Origin: Avena insularis
Taxonomy: Eukaryota; Streptophyta; Magnoliopsida; Poales; Poaceae
NCBI GenBank assembly: GCA_023614405.1
Contig: CM042694.1
Coordinates: forward strand, 358,188,975 to 358,252,974
DNA length: 64,000 bases
Reading direction: 5' to 3'
Shown here: positions 22,362 to 33,348 of the stretch, piece by piece
Layout of the letters: each line of letters begins with the position of its first letter
Position numbering within the stretch: the stretch's first letter is position 1
The notes under the pieces: generated by a model
The model's input: only the letters and a program-made list of their open reading frames with translations
Databases searched by the model: none
What the model was told of the DNA's origin: nothing
Translations under genes and position numbers: made by a program

Positions 22362-23472
22362 TGTGCTTCTAAGCCTTCAAAGAGTATGTCCTGGCAGAAA
22401 TAGATCAAAACAAAAACATGACGAAAACACGATATACGAACCTCGGGGGATCCGGGGGTTATATATTACGAAGTTTCACATCAAAAGGAAGGTACTGGGA
22501 GAAAACGAGTCGGAGGCGGAGTTCGGGGTGGACTCACCACCTGGTGGCGCGGCTAGGGGAGGGCCCGCGCCACAGGGTGGTGTGAGCCACACTGGCTCCG
22601 TTTCCGTCCCTTTTTCGCTTCGTAGCTTTCCTTATTGACTAAAAACTGCAAAAATATAGTTGTATAGTGTTTTCATGGAACTTTTCTTACCAGAACTGTT
22701 ACCTATTTGAAAACAGACTCAGCAGGTCTCTGAATTTGGTATTTAGTAGATTCTTTCGGAGTCACCATTTGAATATCATTGATATCTTCATCTTCATACA
22801 CTTAATACTTGAGTCATAAAACCCTTCTCTTCCTTATTACACCACCATCTCCACTTCCTGGAAATTTCTTTCACACAAAACTTCACACAGTTCTTATTAG
22901 CAACATTAATATAAGTGAAGTGATAAAACCTTTTGAGTCCAACTTCAACTGAAAACCATCAAAACAAAAGCTACTGTAGCAACTCCTTCTGAGAACCCAA
23001 AAAAGAATTCAAAAAGGAAATCGAATAAAGAAGCAAATGCAAGAGTGGCAAAATCTGTCAAAACAGACTAGCAGGTAAAGATCATTTTTTTCAAAAATCT
23101 TCTGTTGCTCAAATCAAAAAGTGCAAAACTAACGAAAGTAAAATAACATCCTGGGGCAGGAGCACAATAAATTACAGCTCAATCCGACATACAGAGATCT
23201 CTCATGAATTTTTACGGTGAAGCACAAAAATCTGTTTCGGGACAACAACTTCCCCAAATCTTACTTCTCTCTTATTAGAGGTTGATCTTGACACAAAAAC
23301 CAAACAAAACGGATAAGGAGTGGTTATTACCGAAGTAATAACTTCCAAGACTGAAAGAAACAAAAACAAACTGAAAGCCAAAACAAATTGGGTTGTCTCC
23401 CATAAAGCTCTTTCTTTATAGCCATTAAGATGGGCATGATAATTTTGAAGAAGCTCTCATAGGGATATTAAT
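22362..23472 (-). other. Element D interior between gag and small ORF
   Basis: A non-coding stretch with A-rich and C-rich tracts and no recognisable pol motif. Confidence 0.5.
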
Positions 23473-24932
23473 TCAAGTGAAAGAGAGCACTAAGAAGCAA
23501 AAACACACACATTTAAGTCTAACCCACTTCCTATGCAAGGGGATTTTGTAAACAAACAAGTTATTGAAACGAAAGGCAACTTGCATAAGAAGGCAAAAAA
23601 AGCGCAATATAAAAACTTTCAGCGTAAAACGAGGAAACTTGATATTATTGAGATACATAAGAACACTTTTCCCTCTCTCATAGTAACTTTCAGTAACATG
23701 CATAAACTTAACAATATAGCTACCACAAGGACCATCATAGCAATGATCACTTATTCTAACAGAAAACACGGGAATATTAGCTCTCATAACACTACTTTGT
23801 GAAACAATATTAGAGGTATCATTACAAAGGATAGTGTGTCCCATTTTTTCATACTTAGTGACAAAGTCTTTCACATTTGCTATTATAGGTTCATCACCCA
23901 TTTGTTTATCAGGTTCAACAGCTTTACTAGTACTTTCATTAACCATACTAGCTATCATAGAATGTTCCTTTACCTTAACTGGAAAAGGCATTTTCTCAAT
24001 ATAAGGTTCAGGTAAAACATGATTAGCAGTATAAACTTCAGTATTTCTTGAAGGAACACTCTTAGCAATATCTTTATAAGGCTCATGATACTTATTCCAC
24101 TTCTTTTTAGGCACTTCAATATAGGAAGCAAAAGCCTTAAAATAAGAAGCAATAGCTTGAGAGTCTAAACCATAAGCATTTTTAATATTTTGAAAGTCAT
24201 CAGTTCCCATAAAAGATTCAATGCATACATAATGATAATTTATACCTGACTTTCTACCTTTGTCATTCTCCCAAGCTTCAGCATTGACTTGAATACGATC
24301 TAGAAGGTCCCATTTAGCTTCTTCTTCCATACGAGTGAATGATCCAGCACAAGAAGCATCCAATAAATCTTTGTCATGTAGAGGGAGCCTTGCATAAAAG
24401 TTATTGATAATAATATTGTTGGGGAGCTCATGAATGGGACATTTGAGCATTAGTAACTTCAATCTCCCCAAGCTTGAGTTGTACTCTCTCCATCAAGAGG
24501 CCAAAAGTTGTATATTTGATTTCGATCTTTATGAATCTCACTAGGAGGATAAAACTTTGAATAAAAGAGAGGCACCATTTCCTCCCATTCCAGAGCTTGA
24601 CCATTCTTCAGCAGCTTATACCATTCCTCAGCTCTTCCTTTCAACGATAATAAGAATAACTTCTTCTTAACTTGATCTGTAGTAATACCTACACACTTGA
24701 ACAACCCGCATAATTCATGTATAAAGAGTAAATGTTCACCGGGATGGACAGTTCCATCCCCAACATAATAGTTATCCATAACACGATCAATAATTCTTGT
24801 AGGTATTTTGAAAACATCTTTCTCAGCAGGTGGTGGCTTATCTACTACCTTAGCAGTGGTAGTAGCATTACCAAATAAGAAACTCAGCGAATTATCCATA
24901 ACGAAAATAAAGCAACTAGCAGAAGTAAACAC
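23473..24932 (-). pseudogene. Element D gag with one frameshift
   Basis: The likely start is the ATG at 24899 (MDNSLSFLFGN), in preference to the first in-frame ATG at 24932. The minus frame to 24459 contains the capsid-type region (GHVL-less start, then HPGEHLLFIHELCGLF, LKGRAEEWYKLL and FYSKFYPPSEIHKDR), typical of retrotransposon Gag. The frame shifts at about 24465, and 24471-23473 continues with IINNFYARLPLHDKDLLDAS and a long C-terminal tail. The tail lacks a CCHC zinc knuckle. Gag would form the particle; with no pol it depends on a partner element. Confidence 0.75.
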
Positions 24933-24984
24933 TACTCATAGTAGAAGTTTCCTTTACCAGTTCCACTCTCCAATAGCGCTTCAC

Positions 24985-25002
24985 TCCCCGGCAACGGCGC
25001 CA
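24985..25002 (-). promoter_or_regulatory. Element D primer-binding site (tRNA-Asp type)
   Basis: Read on the minus strand the sequence is TGGCGCCGTTGCCGGGGA, an 18-base match to the complement of the 3' end of plant tRNA-Asp including CCA. It lies 11 bases inside the 5' LTR. It fixes the orientation of D as minus. Confidence 0.9.
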
Positions 25003-25013
25003 GAAAATAGTCT

Positions 25014-26519
25014 TGATGACCCACAAGTATAGGGGGTGTATCGCAGTATTTTAGATAAGTAAGAGTGTCGAACCCAACGAGGAGCAGAAGGTGTTGGCTA
25101 GTGGTATGGATCAGGAATTCTCTGCAAATACTTAGCAAACGGATTTTTAGGGGTTTTCAATAAAGCAAGTAAACAAAGTACGAGTAAACAAAAGACAGTA
25201 GGAATAAATGCAGCAAGTGGCCCAATCCTTTATGCAGCAAAGGACAAGCCGGTTGTATTTCTATAGATGACCAAACGTTCTCGAGGACACATGGGAAGAC
25301 ATCCAAGTGCTTCGCTTCATATAGCTGATTAATCTTCTCTAGCTTGCTAAGTGTTGTGTGGGTGAACCTGTGCTAATGTACCGCCCCATCCAAGACTAAT
25401 ACATACTTGTGATTAAACCCCTTGCAAACATCCGTAAGTACAAGAAAGTAATTAAGGTAGAAACCTAACCACAGCTTTAAACTCTAAGAACCTTACGTCC
25501 CTTGTGCAATGGTTTCCTAACGGGGGTTCAGGTTTACACTCCGCAACCCCTACGATTAGTAGCCAAATACACAATGCATTCCCCTAGGCCCATATAGGTG
25601 AAGTTTCATGTAGTCGACGTTCACATGACACCACTAGAAGAAGTACACCACAACTTAAATAACAATCTATTGAATCTTTCTCAATGCAACTCCACTACTA
25701 ACAACAAGACTTCTCCCATGTCCTCAAGAACAAAATGAACTACTCACAAGACATCATATGGATCATGATCAGAGATGGAATAATGATGTATAACAATCTG
25801 AACATAAACAACAATTCAATGGTTCACTCAATAGCATCAACTACAAAGAGTAATCAACACCAGGAAAGTTTCCCCTATGAACTATGTAAGATTCAACGCA
25901 ATTGTTACAGCAATATGGAGATGGTGATGAGGGTGCTGATGGTGATGATGGTGGTGAGGATGATGATGATGATCCCGATGAAGTCCAGCTTGATGGTGGT
26001 GTTGATGGCGACGATCTCCCCTCTCTAGGAAGGAATTCCCCGTGAATCATGCGCGCCAGAGATCTTTCTCTCTTGGTGTTTTCCGCCCCGCAGAGGCGGC
26101 GGAATCTTTCTATGGTCGCTCCCCGAGTCTTAGGGTTTCGGGAGGTTGATATATGCCAGAGGGGAGAGGCTGGAGTGGGCCAGGGCGACCACACCACTCC
26201 CAGGCGCGACCTAGGCCTGCCCGCGCCATGGGGTGGTGTGGGCCCCCTGTGGCCCACCTCCACTCCATCTTCTGGCATCCTGAGTCTTCTAGAAAAATAG
26301 GATTTTCCGTATATTTTCCTGGATTTTCCGATCTTCGCGAATTTTGCCTCCAAACAGCACCTTTTCCATCAGAATCCTGACTACAGCGGTCCATGCTCCA
26401 AAAGTCATCAACCATGCAAAAATAGATGAAATAACATAAGTATCACCTCTCAATACGAAATATATCAATGAATAATAGTGAATTAAGACATAGAATAGTG
26501 ATGCAAAATGGACGTATCA
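25014..26519 (-). repeat. Element D 5' LTR
   Basis: Same length and ends as 18693-20198, with a small number of substitutions and short indels (for example near 25310, 25540 and 25605). TSD GTAGC follows at 26520-26524. Confidence 0.9.
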
Positions 26520-26524
26520 GTAGC

Positions 26525-27084
26525 ATCAAGGGAGAGCAAAAAAAGATACAAAGAAAAAATAGTCTCCCATATCAAAAGAGTGTCTCATAGCTTTGACTTG
26601 AGTTTCCCATAGAAAGAAGAGCGCCAACGGCAAGTGCACAAATCCGTTGCTCATTTTTCCTCTTTGTAAACAAGCCTCGGTCTCTCCTTGCATTGACACA
26701 ACACCGAGCGTAGTCTTCATTAGTATATTTTGTTTTCTCATTTTCATAGTCGAGTCAATCCCAACAGTCTCCACATGTCTGAATATAGTCGTAGGTTCCC
26801 GTCACTCCATTTGAGTTGTTGACCATTGCCTTTGACTTGAGTTTGTTTGTATTTTACCCACTTTTGACTATCCCTTTTCTTTTGGTTGGTTCTTTGGCAT
26901 TCCACAATCCCAACCTACCACCAACAAGCTTTGGAGAGTTAGTTCTTTCTTTAGTGTGAGCTTTCTTTGTGATTTCACTTTGCAAGCTAATAGCTCTCAC
27001 TTGTGATTTCTAGTTTGGTGCAATCCCCAAGGTGAGGTAAAAGGCTAACACCACCATATTTCAACTTCCATATACAATGCTTGT
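26525..27084 (+). other. A1 leader, second part
   Basis: It continues the leader after D. A stretch from AAGAGCGCC (about 26620) to the gag start is closely matched at 37825-38210 plus 43516-43595 in A2, which is how the A2 leader was recognised. Confidence 0.7.
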
Positions 27085-28457
27085 GTGTTTTGCATGATGG
27101 ATAGGCATGGTGAGTCGAGCCAACCACCTCCCCAAGAAGAAGAACAAGTCCCGTACATGACGTGCGCAAGCCACTACATCATCCGACATGAGTTCCGTGA
27201 TCGTTACCAAGCACTTGAGACGCGACAAGATGAACAATTCGGTGAGACGCAAGCTGTGTTAAAGAACATCGAAAACCGCTTCGATGGCCTTGAAAGACAA
27301 ATGCATGCAATGCAACACAACTTTGGCCATCAAAATGAAGTGCTCCAATGCTCCGTCACCGAAACAAATGACAAGCTTTGACTCCTCATCGACGGAATGA
27401 CAAGACCGCGATCATGCTCATCAAGCTCTTCAATCTCGTCGCGCCACCACTCCCCTCTTTGTCAAGATCATCATCCAAGTGCTCCAAGACGCAATGATGC
27501 ACCTGTGGTTGAAGATGGAAGATCTTCGCACTATGTACCTTCCCCACGGCACGCCGCAATAACAAGCTATGACTGTGATTTCTCCTCAATGCCCCAAGCA
27601 AGGCACGAATGACACCATCATCACGCAAGGGCGCTAGTGATCCAACAAGTGTCACCACAAGTGGAACCTCCAGCACAACCTCAAGTCCACCACTATCGCC
27701 CACGACACATACTTGACACAACAAGTGATGACTCCAACTTGGAGGAACAAGCTTGTCACCGACATGAAGCTCTCCAATAACCTCATCTTCATCATCACCA
27801 TCGTGAATATCCACGCCGAAACCATGGTCATCACGAGGCGCCTCTTCCACCACATCAAGACATGGAGCTTCAAATTGTACATGTTGAGCGATGCCCACCA
27901 TGTCATGAGGCTCAAGACCATGATCTTCGTCGTGAGGCCCAAGTACCTAATCCACATCACCAACCAAGGAACGAGCCTCCTCTTTGTCAACAACCGTGCC
28001 AAGAGGCTCCACCTCCTCAACACCTTCATGCGGCCCAAGCGCCTCAACCTTGTCAACCACCGCTCCAAGAGCAAGAGCAAGCTCCTCAACAAGGTCACAA
28101 TAACCAAGTTCCACCTCCTCAACCGCAAGCACATCAACAAGCTCATCACAATAATTGCATGGAAGATGAAGACCGTCACTATCATGGCAACCAACGCCAC
28201 TATGACTGCAATGGGGAAGAAACCTTCGGCAAACTCAAGTTCACGATGCCCAAGTTCACCGGTTCAAATGATCCCAAAGAATACCTCTCATGGGCGCTCA
28301 AAGTCGACAAGATCTTTCGTATGCACAACTATAGCGATGAGAAGATGGTCGCCATGGCCTCGCTTGAGTTTGATGATTACGCAAACATTTGGTGGGAACA
28401 AGTTCAAGTTTCTCGTGACGCAAGAGAAGAGCCACCAATCACAACTTGGCATGACAT
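27085..28457 (+). pseudogene. A1 gag, first part
   Basis: The frame opens MFCMMDRHGESSQPPPQEEE (27085; an alternative start is the ATG at 27097) with a helical N-terminal segment. A very Pro/Gln/His-rich linker follows (about 27620-28150). The capsid start reads FGKLKFTMPKFTGSNDPKEY and LSWALKVDKIF. Stops at 27379 and 27610 interrupt one continuous frame. The gene is then cut by the solo LTR at GAAGG and resumes at 30107 in the same protein order. A2 holds a parallel copy at 43595-45655. Confidence 0.75.
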
Positions 28458-28462
28458 GAAGG

Positions 28463-30101
28463 TGAAGGGAATATGCCCTGAGAGGCAATAATAAAGTTGT
28501 TATTATCATATTCCAAGTATATGATAGATGTTTATTTTGTATTCTAGAATTATATTAATTGGAAACGTTAATACATGTGTGTTTAATAAACAAATAAAGG
28601 GTTCCTAGTTATGCCTCTCTTATAAACTAGCTGGTTTATTAACAAGATGATCAAGGTTTCCTGATGATGGACATTGGATGTTGTTAATAACGAGGTCACA
28701 ACATTGGTGAATGATGTGATGAACATTCATCCAAAGTATAGCATTACGATCAAAGTCATTGTGTTTATATTGCTATAACATCATACGAAGTAATCTTAGT
28801 CCTTAGACCATGAGATCATGTTAATTGCTAACACTAGAATAGTAACTTGATAACATCAAACGTCACACCGTAATAGGGTGACTATAAAGGTGGGTTCAGA
28901 TACTCCGAAGGTGTTATGTTGAGGCTCATGGATCAAGTGTGGGATTTGTCCATCCCGATGACAGATAGATATACTCTGTGTCCTCTTGGTGATATCACAT
29001 TGAAATATCTTGCAAGCAAGTGATGAGATCACTAGAATGTTATATCACGAGAACAAGAAAAGAGTGCATGTCGATAACAAGATCAAACTAGGTATTGAGA
29101 TACCGATGATCGAATCTCAAACATGTAATATATCACGAGACAGAGGGAATAAGTTACTAGTGTTAAAGGTTTTCACGATCACAGAAGTCATCGTTGAATG
29201 TGTGGGAGTTAGTATGGATCTCTAGGTCCCGCTATAGATTATTGATCTGAGAAGGTTCTCGATCATGTCTGCAATATTCACGAACTGTAGGGTGACACAC
29301 TTAACGGATACAGACACCATTTGGAGCAAATGTGTTCTAGAGAAAAGATTGACAAAGCGTTGGAATTGTTTCAATGGACACTAAAATTGTTTCGGGTGAA
29401 ATTGCTAAAATTGGTTCTGCATGTGATATTGAAATATTGTAGGGGGTTTTTGTGAATGTTTGTTAATTAAAGTAATTAACAAAATTCTGAATAAAATAAA
29501 TAAGAGTTTTATTAAATGAGAGTTGCATTAAATTTGGTGGAAATTTAATGCATGTGAGTGGAATTTTGAGTGGAGTCAAATTTATGTGAGTGAAGCTTCT
29601 ACCCACATGAATGAGAGGAGGTGGAGGGGCTCCTCCATGACCGCCGGCCATGGGAGGGGATGCCCCTCCCCTATAAAAGGCCCCCTCTCCTCCTCACAAA
29701 TCACACCTCCTCGTGAAGGATCTCTCTCCCCCTCTAGAATTATTCCCCCATGGTCTCGGATTAGCGAGATACATGTTCCCGGTGGCTTTTCATCTGGAAG
29801 GAGTTGCTCCTTCCGCTACATCGCTGGAGCGAGGAGGCGGAGGTTGTTCGGTGGACCGGACGTGTGTGCAAGCACGAATGCGCTACTGATTTGCGGCGCT
29901 AGGACTTCCTCTCGATCTTGAGATCGACAAGCGATCGACTACATCATCCACGAGCCAAATCTCGTTACACTTTGTCGGTCTTCAAGGGTATGATCTCCAT
30001 GGATGTATATCCACCCATTGCTTGTATCTAGTAGATAGATCTTGGTGCTTAGTAGTTCCCATCGTAGGAGTTTTTTTGTTTTCTATGCTGCGAACCCAAC
30101 A
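28463..30101 (+). mobile_element. BARE-like Copia solo LTR
   Basis: The ends are TGAAGGGAATATGCCC and CGAACCCAACA, flanked by GAAGG (28458-28462 and 30102-30106). The first bases (ATGCCCTGAGAGGCAATAAT), the TATCACGAGA and GGGATTTGTC-type segments, the length (1639 bp) and the TATA box CTATAAAAGG at 29671-29680 fit the LTR of the BARE/Angela lineage of Copia elements. No internal domain or second LTR is present, so it is a solo LTR left by recombination between two LTRs. It disrupts A1 gag. Confidence 0.85.
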
Positions 30102-30106
30102 GAAGG

Positions 30107-31129
30107 CTCGTATGAGATCTCGCTTTGTTCCTTCGCACTACATGCGTGACCTCTTCAACAAGCTTCAATCGCTTAGTCAAGGGACAAAGACCGTGGAAGA
30201 GTACTTCAAGCAAATGGGGCCCAACATGATCTGCGCTAACATTGAAGAGCGCAAGGAACAAACTATGGCACGTTTCCTTATTGGCTTGAACCATCCAATC
30301 AAGCGCATCGTCGAGTTCCAAACATACAACGACATGGTTCAGCTTGTGCACATCGCAATAAAAGCCGATTGTCAAGTGCAAGAGGACATCAAGTACAACA
30401 AGCCCAAGACATACTTCACCTACAAGCAAGCTTCAACCACTACACCAACAAACTTCAATGGAAGCTCCTCAAGTACCTCCAAGCCTTCCTTCAAGCCCAC
30501 ACTTTCTCAAGGAAAACCGCCCCCAAGTGGCAAGTATACAAAGGGTGCCACACCATTCAACGGTGAATGCTACATGTGTGGAGGCAAAGGACGCAAGTCA
30601 GCCGAGTGCGAAACAAGAAATTATTGTTTATCCATGACAATGGCGATGAAGAGTACTTGAGTGAAGATGAATTTGATGCCCGAGTCAAGGAAGCAATGAC
30701 AAGTAAACATGTGGAAGATGACCAAGAACTCCTCATGTGTAAACATGACGCAAGTCCATCGCTTGTCGTCACAAGAATCTTAACCAGTCAAGCACAATAC
30801 CATGGAGATCAACGATCAAATATCTTCCGAACACATGCCGACATCAATGGGAAATCTATCAAAGTGATCATCGATGGAGGGAGTTGCCACAACCTTGCAA
30901 GCACCAAGTTGTGTGAGAAGCTCAACCTCACCCTCCATCCTCACAAGCAACCCTACCACGTCCAATGGCTAAGTGACCAAGGTTCCATGAAGATCAAGCA
31001 CACTGTCTCGGTAACATTCTCTATTGGTCCATATAAAGACACAGTACAGTGTGATGTCGTTCCAATGAAGGTTTTTCACATGTTGCTTGGTCGTCCATGG
31101 CAATTCGATAAAGGTGCTCTACATGATGG
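30107..31129 (+). pseudogene. A1 gag end and protease start
   Basis: It continues gag (FVPSHYMRDLFNKLQSLSQG) to a zinc knuckle reading CYMCGGKGRKSAEC, in which the zinc-binding His is replaced by Arg. A frameshift at about 30600 moves to the frame 30567-31160, which holds the retropepsin: VIIDGGSCHNLAST with the catalytic Asp, then LLGRPWQFD. The protein is cut at GATGG (31125-31129) by element E. The part of protease, RT, RNase H and integrase that should follow is missing until 49987. Confidence 0.75.
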
Positions 31130-32562
31130 TGATGACTACAAGTGCACAGATCGTATGTAGCTAGTTTCGAAATAGAGATATCGATCCCACATGGAGCAGG
31201 AGACTGAAGTCTAATAACTCTTGAATTAAATACTAAAATAGAAATGCTAAATAAAGTTCTAAGTGACAAGATAAAATGCGAGTATTGTGTAAAAAGGTGT
31301 TTTTGGGGTTTTGGTATAAGGGGAACAATAAGTAAAGTAAACAACTAAACACAGAAAATAAGTATCGCACATGTAAGAGAGATTTGAACTACAATAGGGA
31401 AAGGCGTTCTCAGGGAGTAGCGGATACACCACTAGCATTATAAAGAGCTAAGGTAAAGATTATTATCATGAACATTCTCAACTGTGTATGTGTGGGAGGA
31501 ACTCTGTATTAGGACAAATAGGCAGCAACCACTGCTCACATCATCCTCATAACCATAGCAGTCAACAATCGACATCAATCGAATTACTACGCTATTAAGG
31601 GACTTAATCCCGTAGGACGTATCCCATGGCATGAATAGTGTTCCGTGAGTTTCATTTGTTCCCAAGTTGATACGTAAGGAGTGCCAACAACTTTATAGTC
31701 ACTGTAAGTGCTAACACACCTCCATCTACCAACAAGTAGTTCCCTCCATCAAGTCCCCATAAGAGGCAAATATTAAGAGGTCGACTTCTCCCAACATCAA
31801 GAGGAAGACAATCTAACACATGGTCACAACTATGAATATCATAATAAACTTTATCTTAGTTCAATCTCATACTAGGGTTTCTCCATCTCCCTAAGAACTA
31901 AAGATCTACTCAGACATGGAGGCAATCAACATCATGTCAATAACAATGGAATCTAACATAGATGAATAGTACTTGTATAAATCCACAACGAGTACGGAAA
32001 TTACAACAAGATCTAGACAAGATGTAGATGGGATGGATGGAGATGGTGGTGATGTAGCGGTTGATGATGATGATCGATGCCTTAGCATCCCGGATCTACG
32101 CAGGGCGAGGATGGATCCCTGGTGGACGAGTTCCCCCTCCAGATGCCTTCCAGAGGTGAGGTTTCGGTGATTTCTGGTTGTTTTGTATGTCGTCTCCCTG
32201 ATCTAGTTGCAGGGTGAAACTATTTGAGCAGGCAATGGTAGCGCCAACTATAGGCCGGAACTATACGGCCGGAAAATTTATTCCCGTCGTATAGTTGGTC
32301 GTTAAACCGTCTATGTCCTTTGTTCACTTCTAGTTTTCTTCTTGTATTATTGATATTTACCAAATAAGGGATTTACGTTGTTTTTGACTCCTTTTCTCCT
32401 CAGTACAACTGCTCCAAGAATTGTATCCATTGTATCCATCATCTGTCTTGATCCTGGTGAAAACAGACATAAAATGTGCACGCGAGCGCCGTAAAATACC
32501 AAGATCCTATATCTACAATGCAAAATAATAATGTAAAACGTGATGCAAATATGCACTCATCA
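31130..32562 (-). repeat. Element E 3' LTR
   Basis: It starts TGATGACTACAAGTG and ends GCACTCATCA, followed by ACTTCCCCAAGCTTAGAC, the plus-strand view of a polypurine tract. The layout parallels the D LTR (TGATGACCCACAAGT...ATCA then ACTCCCCCAAGG), so D and E are related. The LTR contains one GCCAACTATA/TATAGTTGG inverted block (32243-32310). No second LTR copy is present in the window. Confidence 0.7.
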
Positions 32563-33348
32563 ACTTCCCCAAGCTTAGACTCTTGCTCGTCCCGAGCAAG
32601 TTAGCTTAATGGATGTGATCCTCATATTCATGAAGCCGAGTCGATAAAATAAATGAGGTAGTTGCAGCATGTGTTTATCATACATGATACCTAGGAATAA
32701 GTTCATGAATAGTACCCTACTCGAATCATCTGGATAATATTAGCAGGCTTCCACACCTTAGCATTTAACAGTTCACAAAAGATCACTCTCAATATGATGT
32801 GAAAGTATTCAGTTCAACCGAATGAGTTAGCGAGGTAGTCCCAAGTGTTTTAGGATTTAACATATTCACTTGGGATTCAAAATCTCAAAATGTCTCTTTG
32901 TCATACTACAATATAGTGGTGTATGCCTATTTGCTCTTTGCACATTCTCTCTTTTTCTTCTTTCTTTTCTTCTTCTTTTATATATATATATGCTCACACT
33001 TTCGTTTTAGTGCTGTGCAAAGATGCTAGTCATACATTCCACTTCATGTAAGAATCCAAAGTTTAACGATCTCAATTATCAAATTCCAATTGTATATGAA
33101 GCAATCTTTATAGCTTGAGTATTCTACCTCGTCTTGATCTCACTCTAATTTTATAGCACTTTTTATTTTACTTTGTTCAAGGTTTCCTTTTTCAATTTAA
33201 CTGATTAGATAATTTTTCTTTCTTTGTAAATTAAACCATGTACCTACAACATATTGATCAAATTATCTTTGTATGTTCCATTAATACCAATGGTGTGGAA
33301 GACCTATTGCTATCATCAAGTGCAAGTAAATTATACTCAAGTCATTCA
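32563..33348 (-). other. Element E interior, 3' non-coding
   Basis: Sequence typical of the non-coding region just inside the 3' LTR of such elements, with CTTGCTCGTCCCGAGCAAG near 32582-32600 as a local palindrome. No credible ORF. A TTTC-rich run and a TA microsatellite lie at 32950-32990. Confidence 0.55.

Larger units (their letters stand above)
18693..26519 (-). mobile_element. Element D, gag-only LTR retrotransposon
   Basis: Two LTRs of equal length (18693-20198 and 25014-26519, 1506 bp each) bound a 4.8-kb interior. TSD GTAGC is at 18688-18692 and 26520-26524. On the minus strand the order is 5' LTR, tRNA-Asp PBS, gag, long non-coding region with one small coiled-coil ORF, polypurine tract (CTTGGGGGAGT), 3' LTR. 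No protease, RT, RNase H or integrase is present, so it must have relied on enzymes of another element. The LTRs are very similar, so it is a fairly recent insertion into A1. Confidence 0.9.

Noticed and set aside
27713..28459. Long plus-strand ORF rich in Lys, Ile and Met (248 codons)
   Set aside because: It is a shadow frame of the Pro/Gln/His-rich gag linker; the A2 copy has the same shadow at 44211-44942.
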